A stretch of DNA of 64,000 bases from Achatina immaculata (GCA_009760885.1 CM019692.1:56596964-56660963), one strand, 5' to 3'. Shown: positions 11,620 to 23,272, numbered from the stretch's first letter. The notes: generated from the sequence alone by a model not told the origin. Numbers and translations: made by a program.

Positions 11620-11965
11620 AGGTTATAATATGGTAAAATGAGCCACTGCCTCACAGTTGACACTGGATCTGTTAATTTGTCTCACATGATAAGTTGTGAC
11701 AGAATATACAGTTCTCTGTTGTCCTAGTGCAGACGTTCTTACTCCAAGACAAGTTTAATGTCCACCTTACTCAGCGAAATGTGATCTCCTGCCACGACAC
11801 ATGCAATATTCATCCTTAATGATGAATAATTAGTTTCTCTCTTTCACCAACAGTTATCGACTTCCCCAGTCTTATGAAAAGTGGAGAGCGAGACAAGTGA
11901 ATGTAATGTGTCCCTTCTAGGGAAGGAAAAAAACTTCAACGTAAAATAACAAATGGAACCTTGAT
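11620..11965. other. no gene seen
   Basis: Unremarkable intergenic sequence between S-F and a minisatellite. Confidence 0.4.
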
Positions 11966-11967
11966 GT

Positions 11968-12184
11968 TTGTGAGACATGACTTAGGTCTCTACAAAGTAT
12001 CTCATGTAAGTCACAGAGACATAACTTCTGCCTCTACAGAATATCTCATGTAAGTCACTGAGACATGACTTAGGTCTCTACAAAATATCTCATGTAAGTC
12101 ACTGAGACATAACTTCTGCCTCTACAAAATAGCTCATGTAAGTCACTGAGACATGACTTAGGTCTCTACAAAATAGCTCATGTA
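11968..12184. repeat. minisatellite, 44-bp unit in an 88-bp higher-order pattern
   Basis: Five units with ctctacaaaatatctcatgt and aagtcactgagacat. The variable part alternates strictly between tgacttaggt and taacttctgc (A-B-A-B-A), so the array seems to have grown by duplicating a dimer. Confidence 0.9.
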
Positions 12185-12298
12185 AGTCATACAAGGAAAA
12201 CACACTTCTGAAGCATGGATGGAGTCATACAAGGAAAACACACTTCTAACGCATGGATGGAGTCATACAAGGAAAACACACTTCTAAAGCATGGATGG
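12185..12298. repeat. minisatellite, 38-bp unit, 3 copies
   Basis: agtcatacaaggaaaacaca plus cttctaaagcatggatgg at 12185, 12223 and 12261. It abuts the preceding 44-bp array and begins with the agtcat shared with that array's end. Confidence 0.9.
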
Positions 12299-12764
12299 AC
12301 AGTTCGGTAACGCAGTCTCCTTCACTTCACAAATCGCATTCCTGAAAACACTCTCCCGTCATTACCATGCAGAAACAAAACAACTTTTGTCGCCCCGTCT
12401 GTCTGAACCAATCAACAACGACACGGTCATCTGATTTGCATAATATGATCAGAAAGCAACACTGACCTGGTCAAGGACACCAGCTCCAAAACCCGCACAA
12501 TTTTCACTAAGGATATTCATGCTTTCTGATGAGCTGCCGGACAATAGTTCCCCCTTTCAGCGTTAGACAAAAAGGGGTTGAATGTTCAATATTGTTTGAG
12601 TCAAAGTATAATTAAACATGGACTGACAACATAAACAAGTGATGAGGCTCCACCACCCTGTTCCGTCACACTGGATTTCCTCTCCTGTCTTTCTTCTCAT
12701 TTATATTTCCTGTTGTGATGTGGTCTGATCCTCCTCTACGCACTGTTCTAAATTAAAGTTGACT
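12299..12764. other. no gene seen
   Basis: No coding or repeat structure recognised. Confidence 0.4.
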
Positions 12765-12774
12765 ATATTAACTA

Positions 12775-13309
12775 CTTAACAATCTTCAAGAATCTTGAGA
12801 ACATATGGAATTCAACAGTTATAAGCACAAAAACCAAGTTAAGACTATTCAATGCAAATGTAATATCCACCCTCATTTATGCTTGTGAACGCTGGAAAAC
12901 AACTAAAGAAATAGACAAGAAATTAGACTCTTTTGAAAATAAATGCCTAAAGAAAATACTCAGCATCAAGTGGAACGAATTCAGGAACAACGCAGAGATA
13001 AGACAGATGACTGAACAACAACCAGTCTCATGGGCGATCAGGAAAAGGAGATGGATATATGTTGGTCACTTGATGAGAAGAAACGATCAGAGAATCCCAA
13101 AACAAGTTATCAAGTGGAACACAACAGGCCAAAGAAAAAGAGGCAGACTGCATGAAACTCTGAAGAGGACATTGTTAAGAGAGGCTAAATTAACAGGCAT
13201 AAAATCCTTTGATGAGGCTGAAAGACTCGCCGAAGACAGGAAAAATTGGCGAACTACTTTGCGAGCCCTATGTGACGTTTAACGGCACGGGAAGGATACA
13301 AGATATAGG
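12775..13309 (+). mobile_element. L-A RTE-like LINE, copy 2, 5'-truncated, with TSD
   Basis: 535 bp covering the C-terminal third of ORF2 after the RT domain. The open segment 13007-13282 reads SWAIRKRRWIYVGHLMRR, KWNTTGQRKRGR and LKRTLLREAKLTGIKSF up to the stop. Such a conserved basic W-x-G-H-x-x-R tail closes ORF2 in many RTE-like LINEs. A perfect 10-bp target-site duplication ATATTAACTA flanks it at 12765-12774 and 13310-13319, marking a genuine, fairly recent 5'-truncated insertion. Confidence 0.9.
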
Positions 13310-13319
13310 ATATTAACTA

Positions 13320-14685
13320 TTGTGTTAGGCATTCCTAATTGTCATCTTGGCCGCTTTGCTGGTTTACTACTGTTAAACTTACTGCTTACTAGGCTGTTAA
13401 ACTTAATAATTACTTCCGATCTGATCTCTTTGTTAAGAATGTGATGTAACAGGAGCTTGCAGTATGTAGGAAATGAAATTAAATCGAAATTCTTTGTTGT
13501 TTTAACATTACACTTGTACAATCTTCTCTTCCCCATCTAAACATGTGAGACTATCTGCGCTGCCCTTGATCTTCGCTGTAAATTTCTTCAAAATACCTGT
13601 TAAGTCGTTTAATATGTTCAAAATGCTTCAGTTTTGTGAATTTGAATGTTTCTGTTTTATATTTTCACTTTAATTTTTAGAAATTCTTTATTTTATCTTC
13701 TTTTAAGTTTCTTCTCATACAAGCTTTACATTCCAACAACTCAGTATTTTGTTTTTATTTTGCCGTCTTGCACCCTAAAAATGGCTGATTTTTTGCAAAG
13801 TTTCTTGTTTACCATTTTATGATGATATGTTCGAAGGTTTTATTTCTACTTATCCTATCTAAAACTCTCTTTGATATTCTCAAAATTAAAGTCTCTTTAT
13901 ACCACAAACTATTTAAATATCTTTAGCAAGGAAAGAAAAATTGCAAAAGAAGTTAATTGCATCTATGCAGCTATATTCTATGAGGTGGAAATTCAAAGTT
14001 TAAATTAAAATAGCTGCTAAATATTTCTCGGTTAAAAAAAGAAACAAAAAAACATGGTGACTGAGTTTATTATATTTTTCATATGGTCTAGGGACTGATG
14101 CACAATTGCAAAATGTGTTTAAAAACTGAATGAAAAAAAGAGAATATTTCCGCTCCACTTTCTCATAACACTACAATACTGTTTTATGAACACAACTAAA
14201 ATACTTTTACTCACACCAATCTACATTTGAGAACAGTTCTACTCACTATTATATTTTTACTTTCCTAATTGTTTTTCCTCCCCCCCCCTCCCCCTGTAAC
14301 TATAAAGGAAGTGCTTATTATTCTTTGCTTTTATACTGATTATCATAATCTTTTTTTATATCACAAATGAAGTTTGTCACATGGTCTATTTTACGTTGTT
14401 TGCTTTCAGATTAACCGCTGCTTTCACATCTTCGCTCATATTTCATGAGTCTTTTACTTTTTCAAGACTACAAATTATTATTGTGAAATATATATCTCCT
14501 CTCCCTCCGCCTTTCTGTCTGTCTGTTTCTTTATCGTTCCTGCTATACTATATTCGCCTCTTCAAATTGTCTGCCAACAAACTGCTTCACAGTAAGTATG
14601 TCTCTTTCAGTTTTCTGTGCATTGCATATATCTGGCAGTCAGACTGCTCATCAGCACAATTGCCTGCTTGTCAGTTCGCTCTTCC
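13320..14685. other. AT-rich intergenic sequence, no gene seen
   Basis: A/T-rich with many poly-T/poly-A runs and a C-run at 14279-14294. The long open frame starting at 14381 is open only because it runs into the satellite that begins near 14690. Confidence 0.5.
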
Positions 14686-14689
14686 TGTG

Positions 14690-16515
14690 TGTTCTCTACC
14701 TCTGTCAGTGTTTTCTACTTTTGTCAGTGTCTGTGTCTGTGTGTTCTACTTCATGTCTGTGTGCTCTTTCTCTGTCACTGTGCTCAACTTCTGTCTGTGT
14801 GCCCTTTCTCTGTCACTGTGCTCTACATCTGTCTGTGTGTTCTTTCTCTGTCACTGTGCTCTACTTCTGTCGGTGTGCCCTTTCCCTGTCACTATGATCT
14901 ACTTCTGTCTGTGTGTTCTTTCTCTGTCACTGTGCTCTACTTCTGTCTGTGTGCTCTTTCTCTGTCACTGTGCTCAACTTCTGTCTGTGTGCCCTTTCTC
15001 TGTCACTGTGCTCTACATCTGTCTGTGTGTTCTTTCTCTGTCACTGTGCTCTACCTCTGTCTGTGTGCCCTTTCTCTGTCACTATGATCTACTTCGGTCT
15101 GTGTGTTCTTTCTCTGTCACTGTGCTCTACCTCTGTCTGTGTGCTCTTTCTCTGTCACTGTGCTCTACTTCTGTCTGTGTGTTCTTTCTCTGTCACTGTG
15201 ATCTACTTCTGTCTGTGTGTTCTTTCTCTGTCACTGTGCTCTACTTCTGTCTGTATGTTCTTTCTCTGTCACTGTGCTCTACTTCTGTCTGTGTGCTCTT
15301 TCTCTGTCACTGTGCTCTACTTCTGTCTGTATGCTCTTTCTCTGTGCTCTACTTCTGTCTGTATGCTCTTTCTCTGTCACTGTGCTCTACTTCTGTCTGT
15401 GTGCTCTTTCTCTGTCACTGTGCTCTACTTCTGTCTGTATGCTCTTTCTCTGTCACTGTGCTCTTTCTCTATGACTCTGCTCTACCTCTGTCACTATGCT
15501 CTACTTCTGTCTGTATGCTCTTTCTCTGTCACTGTGCTCTTTCTCTATCACTGTGCTCTACCTCTGTCACTGTGCTCTACTTCTGTCTGTGTGCTCTTTC
15601 TCTGTCACTGTGCTCTACCTCTGTCACTGTGCCCTACCTCGGTCACTGTGCTCTTTCTCTATCACTGTGCTCTACCTCTGTCACTGTGCTTTTTTTTTGT
15701 CAGTGTGCTCTACCACTTTCAGTGTGCTCCATCTCTGTCAGTGTGCTCCACTTCTGTCAATATGGTCTGCTTCTGTTAGTATGTTCTACATCTGCTATTG
15801 TTCTTTACCTCTGTCAGTGTGTTCTACCTCTGTCAGTGTGCTCTTCCACTGTCAGTGTGCTTTACCTCTGTTAGTGTGCTTTATCTTTGTCAGTGTTCTC
15901 TGCCTCTGTCAGTGTGCTCCTCAATCGTCTGTGCGCTCTACCTTTGTCTGTATGTTCTGCTTCTGTCAGTGTGCTTTACCTCTGTTAGTGTGCTCTACTT
16001 CTATCAGTATGCTGTACCTTTGTCAGTGTGCTTTTCCTCTGTCGGTGTGCCCTACCTCTGTCAGCGTGCTCTACCCCTGTCCACGCTGTCCTCTTCTCCC
16101 AGTGTGCTCTACAATTTTCAGTGTGCTCTACCTGTCAGTGTGCTCTACCTCTGACAGCGTGCTCTACCTCTGACGGCGTGCTCTACTTCTGACGGCGTGT
16201 TCTACCTCTGACGGCGTGTTCTACCTCTGACAACGTGTTCTACCTCTGACAGCGTGCTCTATCTCTGACGGCGTGTTCTACCTCTGACAGCGTGCTCTAC
16301 CTCTGACAGCGTGTTCTACCTCTGTCAGCGTGCTCTACCTCTGACAGCGTGCTCTACCTCTGACAGCGTGTTCTACCTCTGACGGCGTGTTCTACCTCTG
16401 ACAGCATGCTCTACCTTTGACGGCGTGTTCTACCTCTGATAGCGTGCTCTACCTCTGACAGCGTGTTCTACCTCTGATAGCGTGCTCTACCTCTGACGGC
16501 GTGTTCTACTTCTGT
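14690..16515. repeat. 1.8-kb satellite of 19-bp monomers with 38-bp higher-order repeat
   Basis: About 96 monomers of 19 bp. At 14690-15450 they alternate as gtgctctttctctgtcact and gtgctctacttctgtctgt, giving a 38-bp higher-order unit. At 15450-16130 the type is mostly ctgtcagtgtgctctacct. At 16130-16515 it changes to ctgacagcgtgctctacct with ggc/agc variants. The + strand lacks stop codons in all three frames over long spans because 19 and 38 are not multiples of 3, so every frame reads the same set of triplets. That yields a 497-codon open frame (14381-15874) encoding Leu/Ser/Cys/Val-rich repeats such as CALSLSLCSTSVC. I treat that frame as a by-product. Confidence 0.95.
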
Positions 16516-16985
16516 CAGCGAGCTGGCCTGTATGACAGTGTCGATCTATCCGTTTGATTCCATGCAACCAACATACACGTATCAAACAGCAACACTAATC
16601 GAAATAAGATGGTTATCACGTCCAGTCCACCATGTAGTATGTAGGAAGAGGCCATCAGTATATATAAATGAATGCTAATGTGAACTCTAAATACGCAGAG
16701 ATGAAGCAATCATTACCTCCCTTGTGTACTTACCATTAGTGTCATGTATTATTATTTTCGGACTTCCATGCCTAAATATTAATGTCTTGTTTCATTTATC
16801 TTGATATTCTGATAATTATTTTTCTTCATTTTGGTCCTAATTCGTCGAACTGAACAGAAAACGGGAATTCCCTGCGAGCTACAAAGTGAGATCACAACAC
16901 GACATAATCTTTTACAATCTTCTTATTAACTTCCATTTTTTTTACGTGCTGGTGTCTTTTCTTCTCTTTCCCTCCCTCTCACCAC
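16516..16985. other. no gene seen; contains pyrimidine tract before the candidate exon
   Basis: Ordinary AT-rich sequence until 16920, where a long pyrimidine-rich stretch leads to CACAG at 16983-16987. Confidence 0.45.
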
Positions 16986-16987
16986 AG

Positions 16988-17134
16988 GACATGTTTGTCT
17001 ACGTAGCCACCATTAACACACCAAACCACAGCACCATCAGCATAATTGCCGATAATTATTTCCCTGGAGCCCCAGACTTGTGGAGGCGCCAAACCAGAAG
17101 CGAGCAAATGACCAGAGGATCGGCCATGTTATAA
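16988..17134 (+). CDS. candidate terminal exon of an unrecognised host gene
   Basis: A strong 3' splice-site signature (about 50 nt of pyrimidine-rich sequence ending ctctcaccacag) is followed immediately by 48 codons. They start DMFVYVATINTPNHSTISII, continue through NYFPGAPDLWRRQT and end at a TAA. Unlike almost every other open frame here it is not low-complexity, not repeated in the window and not LINE-like. I do not recognise the family. The phase of the preceding intron is assumed from the open frame. Against it, no AATAAA is evident just downstream and no upstream exon was identified. It could be chance. Confidence 0.28.
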   Translation, partial: DMFVYVATINTPNHSTISIIADNYFPGAPDLWRRQTRSEQMTRGSAML

Positions 17135-17191
17135 TTACTGATGTGAATCACTCCCATTTTCTTGTATAATCAGACACACGGACAGACAGAG

Positions 17192-17223
17192 GGACACACA
17201 CACACACACACATACACACACAG
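17192..17223. repeat. (CA)n microsatellite
   Basis: CACACA with one CATA interruption. Confidence 0.85.
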
Positions 17224-17498
17224 CCGTGTTCGATCGATAAAACAGGTTCTCTGTTTGTCCGGAGATGTCATTGGAAGATACCAAAATAGGGTCACCTCTA
17301 CCAGGGAAAAATCGCACATTCCCTAGGAACATTGCATGATTCATTTCTCCATTCGTGTCCCAGCCCTCGCTTGTGTGAAGTTCGATCTTCAGAATTCAAA
17401 CACTGAAATGAATGAAACTGGGTGTAGACAAATATGGGGGAAAAAAGGGGAGGGGGCAAGGAAGAGAACTCTGAGCTTGGCTTTGATATATAATTGTT

Positions 17499-18382
17499 TA
17501 ATTGGGGGGGGGGGGGTAAGACTGTTCGATTAAACAATCAGCGATCCATAGCTGATATGCTAGCGTCAGGGTTTGCGAACGATAGCTGATCAAGACCCTG
17601 TCGCAACTTTACGTTGGTACCCAGAATAGCAGGCATCTCTCTCTCTCTCTGAACCTTAAGTGCCCAGGGCACATGGGGCTTCCGGAAGGGTTTTCCACAA
17701 ATGCCTGTCCTTTGCCTTTTTTCTTCTCTTGCCCAGGTGAGCCCTCTATTGCTCAACATCCTTTCTGTTGTTCTTCTCCATGTCTCTTTTGGTCTACCCT
17801 TACTTCTGTTCCCCTGTGGTGTCCATCTTAGTGCTATTTTTGGTAGTGAGTTGTCAGTCATTCGTAGCACATGTCCCAACCATCGCCAGCGTCTTTCCTC
17901 AATAATTGTTGTCAGTGGTTTCATCTGCATTTCTGCTAATAAGATGTTATTTCTTATGGTGTTTGGCCAAAATATTTTTCTAATTCCTCGTAAACATTTA
18001 GTCTGGAAAGAATTCAACTTGTTTTCTATGGTTTTGGTGATTTTCCAGCATTCACTACCATAGAGTAGTACACTTAGAACATTACTCTTAAATATCCTGA
18101 TTTTCATATGTATGCTTAGTTAGCTTTAAAAAAAAAATAGCAGGCATATCCTGGACTAACTGGGCAGGCATCGCCATAGTACCCAAGGTGGTGGAGTCTG
18201 CTAAAGAAGCATTGCACACCCCCAGCTTTTTAGCTGTACTCCGAGACTGAAAAAAAAGTAGCTACCATAAACGGCTTCCACGATGACACGACGCTGTACC
18301 TCAACACCTCGACAGCATCGGCTGCAAAGAACGCCAGCTCGCAGTTACAAGGACAAGATAAGACAAGACAAGACAAGACAAG
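17499..18382 (+). mobile_element. S-F copy 3, interrupted by L-B, with TSD
   Basis: S-F sequence runs 17499-17636 and resumes at 18148-18382; between them sits an L-B insertion. The element is flanked by ATAATTGTT at 17490-17498 and 18383-18391, a 9-bp target-site duplication, and ends in an (AAGAC)n tail at 18353-18382. It starts with a run of G at 17504-17516. With the insertion removed it is about 375 bp. This copy gives the best view of the S-F ends and shows the family moves by target-primed retrotransposition. Confidence 0.85.
17637..18136 (-). mobile_element. L-B LINE-derived 500-bp copy nested in S-F, with TSD
   Basis: The minus strand encodes MKIRIFKSNVLSVLLYGSEC onward: KCLRGIRKIFWPN, RRWRWLGHVLRM, LRWTPQGNRSKGRPKETWRR and ERMLSNRGLTWAR, i.e. 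the ORF2 tail of an APE/RT LINE. The frame shifts near the end (EEKRQRTGIC replaces EKKAKDRHLW of the 62554 copy). The 3' tail is (GA)n, seen as CT repeats from 17637. The target-site duplication ATAGCAGGCAT lies at 17626-17636 and 18137-18147. Confidence 0.9.
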
Positions 18383-18391
18383 ATAATTGTT

Positions 18392-19485
18392 CATGAGATC
18401 CTGGAATCTTGTATAGTTGCTGCATGGGAAATAGGAACGGGACCACTGCAGGTCTATGGCGTCATCTTGCTAAAAACTTGCTTAATTTTTACCTGACATT
18501 ATCGCTGCTTTTTTGTTTCTTCTTATTATTGTACCCACACCTTGATCTGAAGTTCAAAGGTAAAATTAAACAATAATTAAATTAAATTTTTAAAAGACCT
18601 TACATGCTGATATCTTGACAGATTTATAATAACCCATTAAAGAGTAATTAATTTTAAGATCGCAGTGTACAGAAAATATAGCAGATATAACAATGTTTTT
18701 GTTCTTTCTCATGTAAACGTAACTCTTAGTTGCTCGTGTTAGAGGAAAAGATCATCCAACGTCGCATCGGATGAGGAGTGGGCTTCTGGTCATTTGTCAA
18801 GTTCCAGAAAAGAAAGGCAGATTTCTCAATAGACCTTTCGTTACATTGAGTTATATGTAGACCTCCCTTTTCATGAACCCGGCGGTTGCAGAATACAATC
18901 GCATGTCAACGTCACCCTCCGTCCGAGAAGACGGTTTCGAAGCGGAAAGTTACCAACTATTCTGAGTTCTTTTTTAGCATGATCATGCTAAACAGCTCCT
19001 TTCACGACTAACTCAACCTATGCGGGACTTGCGTAGTTGGCAACAGTAACAGCAGGTACTGTTTGTCTAGCGGGGTCCGGTTTCCTTTGTCCTTGTTTTC
19101 TTAGGCAGAGTTGGTCTTCACGAGACTCGGACAACTTGCTTACAGTTTTTAACTTCCTGGAGGAGGACCAGGTCTTGAGTAGCTATGGTTTTTCTGGACC
19201 TGACAGTCAGTTATCGCCGTCACCCTTGGGTAGATATGCACTGCTGCTTTAAAATACACGGGCCTGGCTCACACTGATAAAGTTATGGCATAGGAGGAGA
19301 GTAAATAACATCGTAGCGATATTTTGTACTAATTACATACATGTGGAATCAGTACACTGCACAATGGAAATGGCATGAGCCTATACGCCATCTCATATTT
19401 CATTGGGAAAAGAATGATTTTATGATGATGATTATTATTATTATTAGAACTATTGGCAACTCGATAAGTCAGGCACGCATGCAAC
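18392..19485. other. no gene seen
   Basis: About 1.1 kb without recognised repeats. An open frame at 19037-19252 begins MATVTAGTVCLAGSGFL but has no family resemblance, and I do not call it. (ATT)n lies at 19431-19446. Confidence 0.45.
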
Positions 19486-19486
19486 T

Positions 19487-19556
19487 ACGTATTCATTCAT
19501 TTATTCATTCATTCATTTGCGTGTCCCTTGCGGAACTTTGCCTCCCAAACACCTAC
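19487..19556 (-). mobile_element. L-C LINE 3' terminus, very short
   Basis: An (ATGA)n-type tail (TCAT repeats at 19490-19518) is followed by gtgtcccttgcggaactttg, the 3' end of the L-C family seen in longer form at 45497 and 63446. Confidence 0.7.
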
Positions 19557-19662
19557 GTAATGTTATATTATTTATGCATATTTCGAAATGACTTTTAATA
19601 TTGAAAGTTACAAAACTATCAGAACAAACGCTGAAGATAATTCAGCGATAAAGAAAATCTCA

Positions 19663-20425
19663 CATCTCACATACTTCCCCTGCCATTAAATGTCACGTAG
19701 GGCTCGCATGGTAGTTCGCAAAGTTTTCATTCTTTCAGCGAGCTTTTCAGTCTCGTCAGGGGATTTTATGCCTACTAATGTGTCCTCTCTTCCAATGTCC
19801 TCTTTAGAGTTTCACGTGGTCGATTTATTTTTCTTCGGCCTGCTGTGTTCCACTTGACAGCTTGTTTTGGGATTCTCTGACTGTTTTCTTCTCATCACGT
19901 GACTGACATATGCCCATCTCCTTTTTCTGATCACCCATGAGCCAGGTTGTTTGCTCATCTGTCTTATCTCTGCTTTGTTCTTGAATTCGTTCCACTTTAT
20001 ACCAAGTATTTTCCTTAGGCATTTGTTTTCAAAAGAGTCTAATTTCTTGTCGGTTTCTTTAGTTGTTTTCCAGTTTTCGCATGCATAAATAAAAGTGGAT
20101 ATTACATTTGAATTGAATAATCTTAGCTTGGATTTTGTGCTTATAACTTTTGAATTCCATATGTTCTCAAGATTCTTGAAAGTCAGTTCTGACTTTGCAA
20201 TTCTAATTTTAACTTCCTTTCTGGTGTCACGATCCTGATCTATGTAGCTGCCGAGGTATGCAGACTGGTTTACTTCTTCAACAGTTGTTCCTTCTACGTA
20301 GATTTTTCCTTCTTGATTAATGAGAAGTTTCATTATTATTGTTTTTTCTTGTTGATTTCAAGCCATATTTTGCTAGCCAGTGAAGACAGCATATCTGTTT
20401 TTCTTCCATCGAATTCGCATTGTCA
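19663..20425 (-). mobile_element. L-A RTE-like LINE, copy 3, 5'-truncated
   Basis: The minus strand encodes the end of the RT-domain region and the ORF2 tail. An open segment at 19812-20333 reads GKIYVEGTTVEEVNQSAYLG, ENIWNSKVISTKSKLRLFN, DSFENKCLRKILGIKWNEF and VIRKRRWAYVSHVMRR, then shifts frame (QSENPKTSCQ for the canonical QRIPKQAIK). The family 3' end (TATGTGAGATG side) is at 19663. It is one of the more complete tail copies but has lost RT motifs. Confidence 0.9.
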
Positions 20426-20429
20426 CTGA

Positions 20430-20975
20430 TTGAATGATTGATTGATCTTTATTTCAGAAGGGTTAAGAATTGGGCACGCAGGCCCGTCTGACATTCTGCC
20501 CTTTATCATACATCTTTCACTCTATTCCAGACATTCTACAAATATGCTGTTCATGTAACAAACATAATTAACATTGAAGCTGAGAGACATAAAATAAAAT
20601 ATAACATTTACGTTTCGCTCTTAAACATTCACTCAGTACAGAAGTAACTACATACATATATAAATTATTACCTACTAAACAAAAATTCGCCTCCTTACCT
20701 CTGTCAGTCTACGGGACACTCTTGGGCAAGGTGGAGTACCCGTATAGCCCCCCGATCAGGGTGACGTGAAGCCATGGGAGCAGGTGGTGGATGGAATGGG
20801 AGAGCAGCCGACAGATAATGTTGGTTATGGTCACCATTCTTTGATGGTAGGCAGATGATCTCAATGTAGGGACAATGGCTACGATCACTGACTAGTACAG
20901 TCACTGCCCGGAAGGAAAGCAATGGTAAACTATCTTCTGGAAACATACCAAGAAACCCAAGCAGCAATCATGGAA
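20430..20975. other. unclassified repeat-like segment
   Basis: Segment 20700-20965 contains cactgcccggaaggaaagca followed by atggtaaac and looks like a dispersed repeat, but no second copy is present in the window. TGAT/GATT short repeats lie near 20428-20448. Confidence 0.3.
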
Positions 20976-20979
20976 AGTC

Positions 20980-21148
20980 AATTAAAGAGGAAGACCAAGA
21001 CGAAGATGGCTGCAAGACATCGTTGACGATCTGGAAATGGATGCAACAGCACCAGGCCATCTTGCTCACAACCGAGAGGCCTACAGGAGTGCTGTTTGGG
21101 AGGCAAAGTTCCGCAAGGGACATGCAAATGAATGAATGAATGAATGAA
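20980..21148 (+). mobile_element. L-C LINE 3' end with (ATGA)n tail
   Basis: Encodes a decayed RRWLQDIVDDLEMDAT, GHLAHNREAYRSAV then AKFRKGHANE, terminating in four ATGA repeats at 21126-21147. The same ~170-bp segment recurs seven times in this window. Confidence 0.8.
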
Positions 21149-21149
21149 C

Positions 21150-21790
21150 AAAAATTTCTGGACTATTCAGAATAAACAATTAACTGTATTAGGTGTCTGT
21201 AAGAGCAGTTTAAGATAACCTTTAAGTTTTATGATTCATGGAGGCATGTAGTCGACATTAAATAGATATTGGGAAAGTTTGTAGTTGTATAAAGGAGTAT
21301 AAGTTATATTTTTTATACAGGATGGGAGGGTATTCCGAAGATGAGCAGTAGAGTAACTAAATCTTTTCTTGTAAAGATCGTCTAGGTTTAGGAAGACCTA
21401 TGTTGTTCAAGCGTTGGCTGCACTTTGGGCTAAATTTAAACAGGTCCCATAGATAAGACGGGGCATGCCGTGAAAGAATTTGATGTACTAACTTGGCTTT
21501 ATTGAAGTTCTGTTCTTAAGATGCAGTATTTTGATACATTTGTGCTGGTTAGTTGTTTGTGGTTGATCTTTGTCACTAATAAGCTTTACTGCTCGCTTTA
21601 TTTCTTTGTATTTGACACTGAGCAACCATACCAGACTGTTGAGTAATAATCTAAATGTGTTTGTATATGTGATCTGTAGTACGTCTTCCTTGTGTCTTGA
21701 TCGATGAAGTCCTTAATTTGGCTAGCTGGTATACTTTTTGTGCGATGAGTCTTGTTAGACCTTGCACATGAGAATTCCAGGTCAGTATCT
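21150..21790. other. no gene seen
   Basis: AT-rich sequence without recognised features. Confidence 0.4.
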
Positions 21791-21794
21791 GGGA

Positions 21795-22479
21795 TTATTG
21801 GTTCTTCTGCACAAGTGTGGACAGTGCTTCATGTTTGCTGGAGGCTTCTTTGTTGGTAATAATAAAAGCGTTTTCTGCTACTGACTCTTCTGTTGTCATG
21901 ATTTCCATTCTATCGCCGAATATGTCAATAGACTTCTTTGCAGGACTTGCAAAACTTTCAGCTATGTTTGTAATTGATGTGTTTAGTTCATCTGGATTAC
22001 CTGCTTGAGGGAGCTGACTGGCCATCACTTCCTTGACTGTGTTTATGTTTCCTTCTTGCAGCTCCATAAACTGTTTTGTTAGCCAGGATTCAATGTCCTC
22101 GGTGTCACCTTGTACCAAGACTTTGTTCATAGTTTGGTCGAGGTGAACTGTGAGGACTGGTGTTTTTATGATGTCCTCAACATTAGAGTCATTATTGTTT
22201 GTCGTAACTCTCCTCTCTTTCTGCTTGATAGACCTTCCTAAGAGCTTGCCTCAAGGACTCGTACTGAAGTGTGTTGTGACATGTCACAACGACACATTGT
22301 CCCTCGTTGGTGTATTTTATTGTTAAGCCCGGTGGGTTACTGCATTTTTTAAGCGTTGTCCCCGTGGCTTTGTGTTTGTTTAGGCTATAGTTCTTTGTTG
22401 TGGTAGACCGGAGACCATCCCGCTGGCTGGGCTTGTTCGTCACCTCACAGATTAAACCTTCTGTCCCGCATTTTATCAT
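21795..22479 (-). pseudogene. unrecognised ORF split by one frameshift, probable retroelement protein
   Basis: Two minus-strand open segments (22479-22192 and 22130-21795) join across a frameshift at about 22195: the first ends ESYDKQ-stop while the second frame reads NNDSNVEDIIKTPVLTVHLD directly from that point. Together they give about 225 residues beginning MIKCGTEGLICEVTNK. They are hydrophilic, acidic toward the end, with no transmembrane segment and no motif I recognise. A 27-residue stretch (RSTTTKNYSLNKHKATGT then LKKCSNPP) is 19/27 identical to one encoded at 25057-25140 inside a Penelope-like element. That argues for a mobile-element protein, possibly an ORF1, rather than a host gene. 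Confidence 0.45.
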
Positions 22480-22809
22480 TGTTACATAATGTCCAGATTA
22501 AACAAACAAAACATGCTGGCTGACACTGATCAGACCACGTGGCTTATCGAAAAATGGTGATGAAAACTGGTGACCACTATGAACTCAGAGAAAGAATGTC
22601 TTACCGCAATTTTATGAAATAACTCCAAAAATTCACATATTTTGAAGAATTTTCGTAAGGCAATTAAAATACAATTTCTTCAGAAATTCAACAATATAGG
22701 TATCATTGTCCAAGTATTTGAAATAACACGCAAAATAATTGAAAAATCAGGAGAGAGAATTACACGTCCTATAGCGGACAACTGTCAGATAGGAGATAAC
22801 TATCTGATA

Positions 22810-23272
22810 GGAGTTATGTCATCTGCAAAATAAAGATCTTCTAGCTGGGCCTCATGTACCAAATCAGTGCCCGTTTTATCTGTGCAGCATTATTTCTTTA
22901 TGAAGTCTGTATTACCATTCCAAAAAGCAAGGTAGATAGTATACATCCTTGTTGAACGGCTGTTTCAGTCTGGAACCATTCACTCATTCCTTCTTCTGTG
23001 TTGACTGCACACACATATCTGTTGTAGAGCCTTGATGTTGTTGACAATTTTAGATGGTATTCCATATAGTATTAAAATTCTCCACAGTGAATCTCTGTGT
23101 ATGCTATCAAATGCCTTTTTTTAAGTCTATGAAGTTCAGAGTTAACGGTTTTTGCTTTTCAATATGTTCTTCAGGTATTATTATTGGAGTAAAGATCTCG
23201 TTCAGACAAATTCTCCCTTTTACAAATCCTGCTTCTTATTCTCTCATTGCAGTGTCACATTCATTTATTAGC
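22810..23272 (-). mobile_element. L-A RTE-like LINE, copy 4, internal RT fragment
   Basis: The minus strand aligns with the RT palm region of L-A between the AGFxKG and F-A-D-D blocks, comparable to 48000-48430. Recognisable pieces encode the F-D-S-I-H-R and QxGCxLS regions in shifted frames. Both ends are truncated. Confidence 0.7.

Noticed and set aside
14381..15874. 497-codon open frame, the longest in the window
   Set aside because: Almost wholly within a 19-bp satellite that has no stop codon in any + frame; overlapping long frames exist in the other two frames as well.
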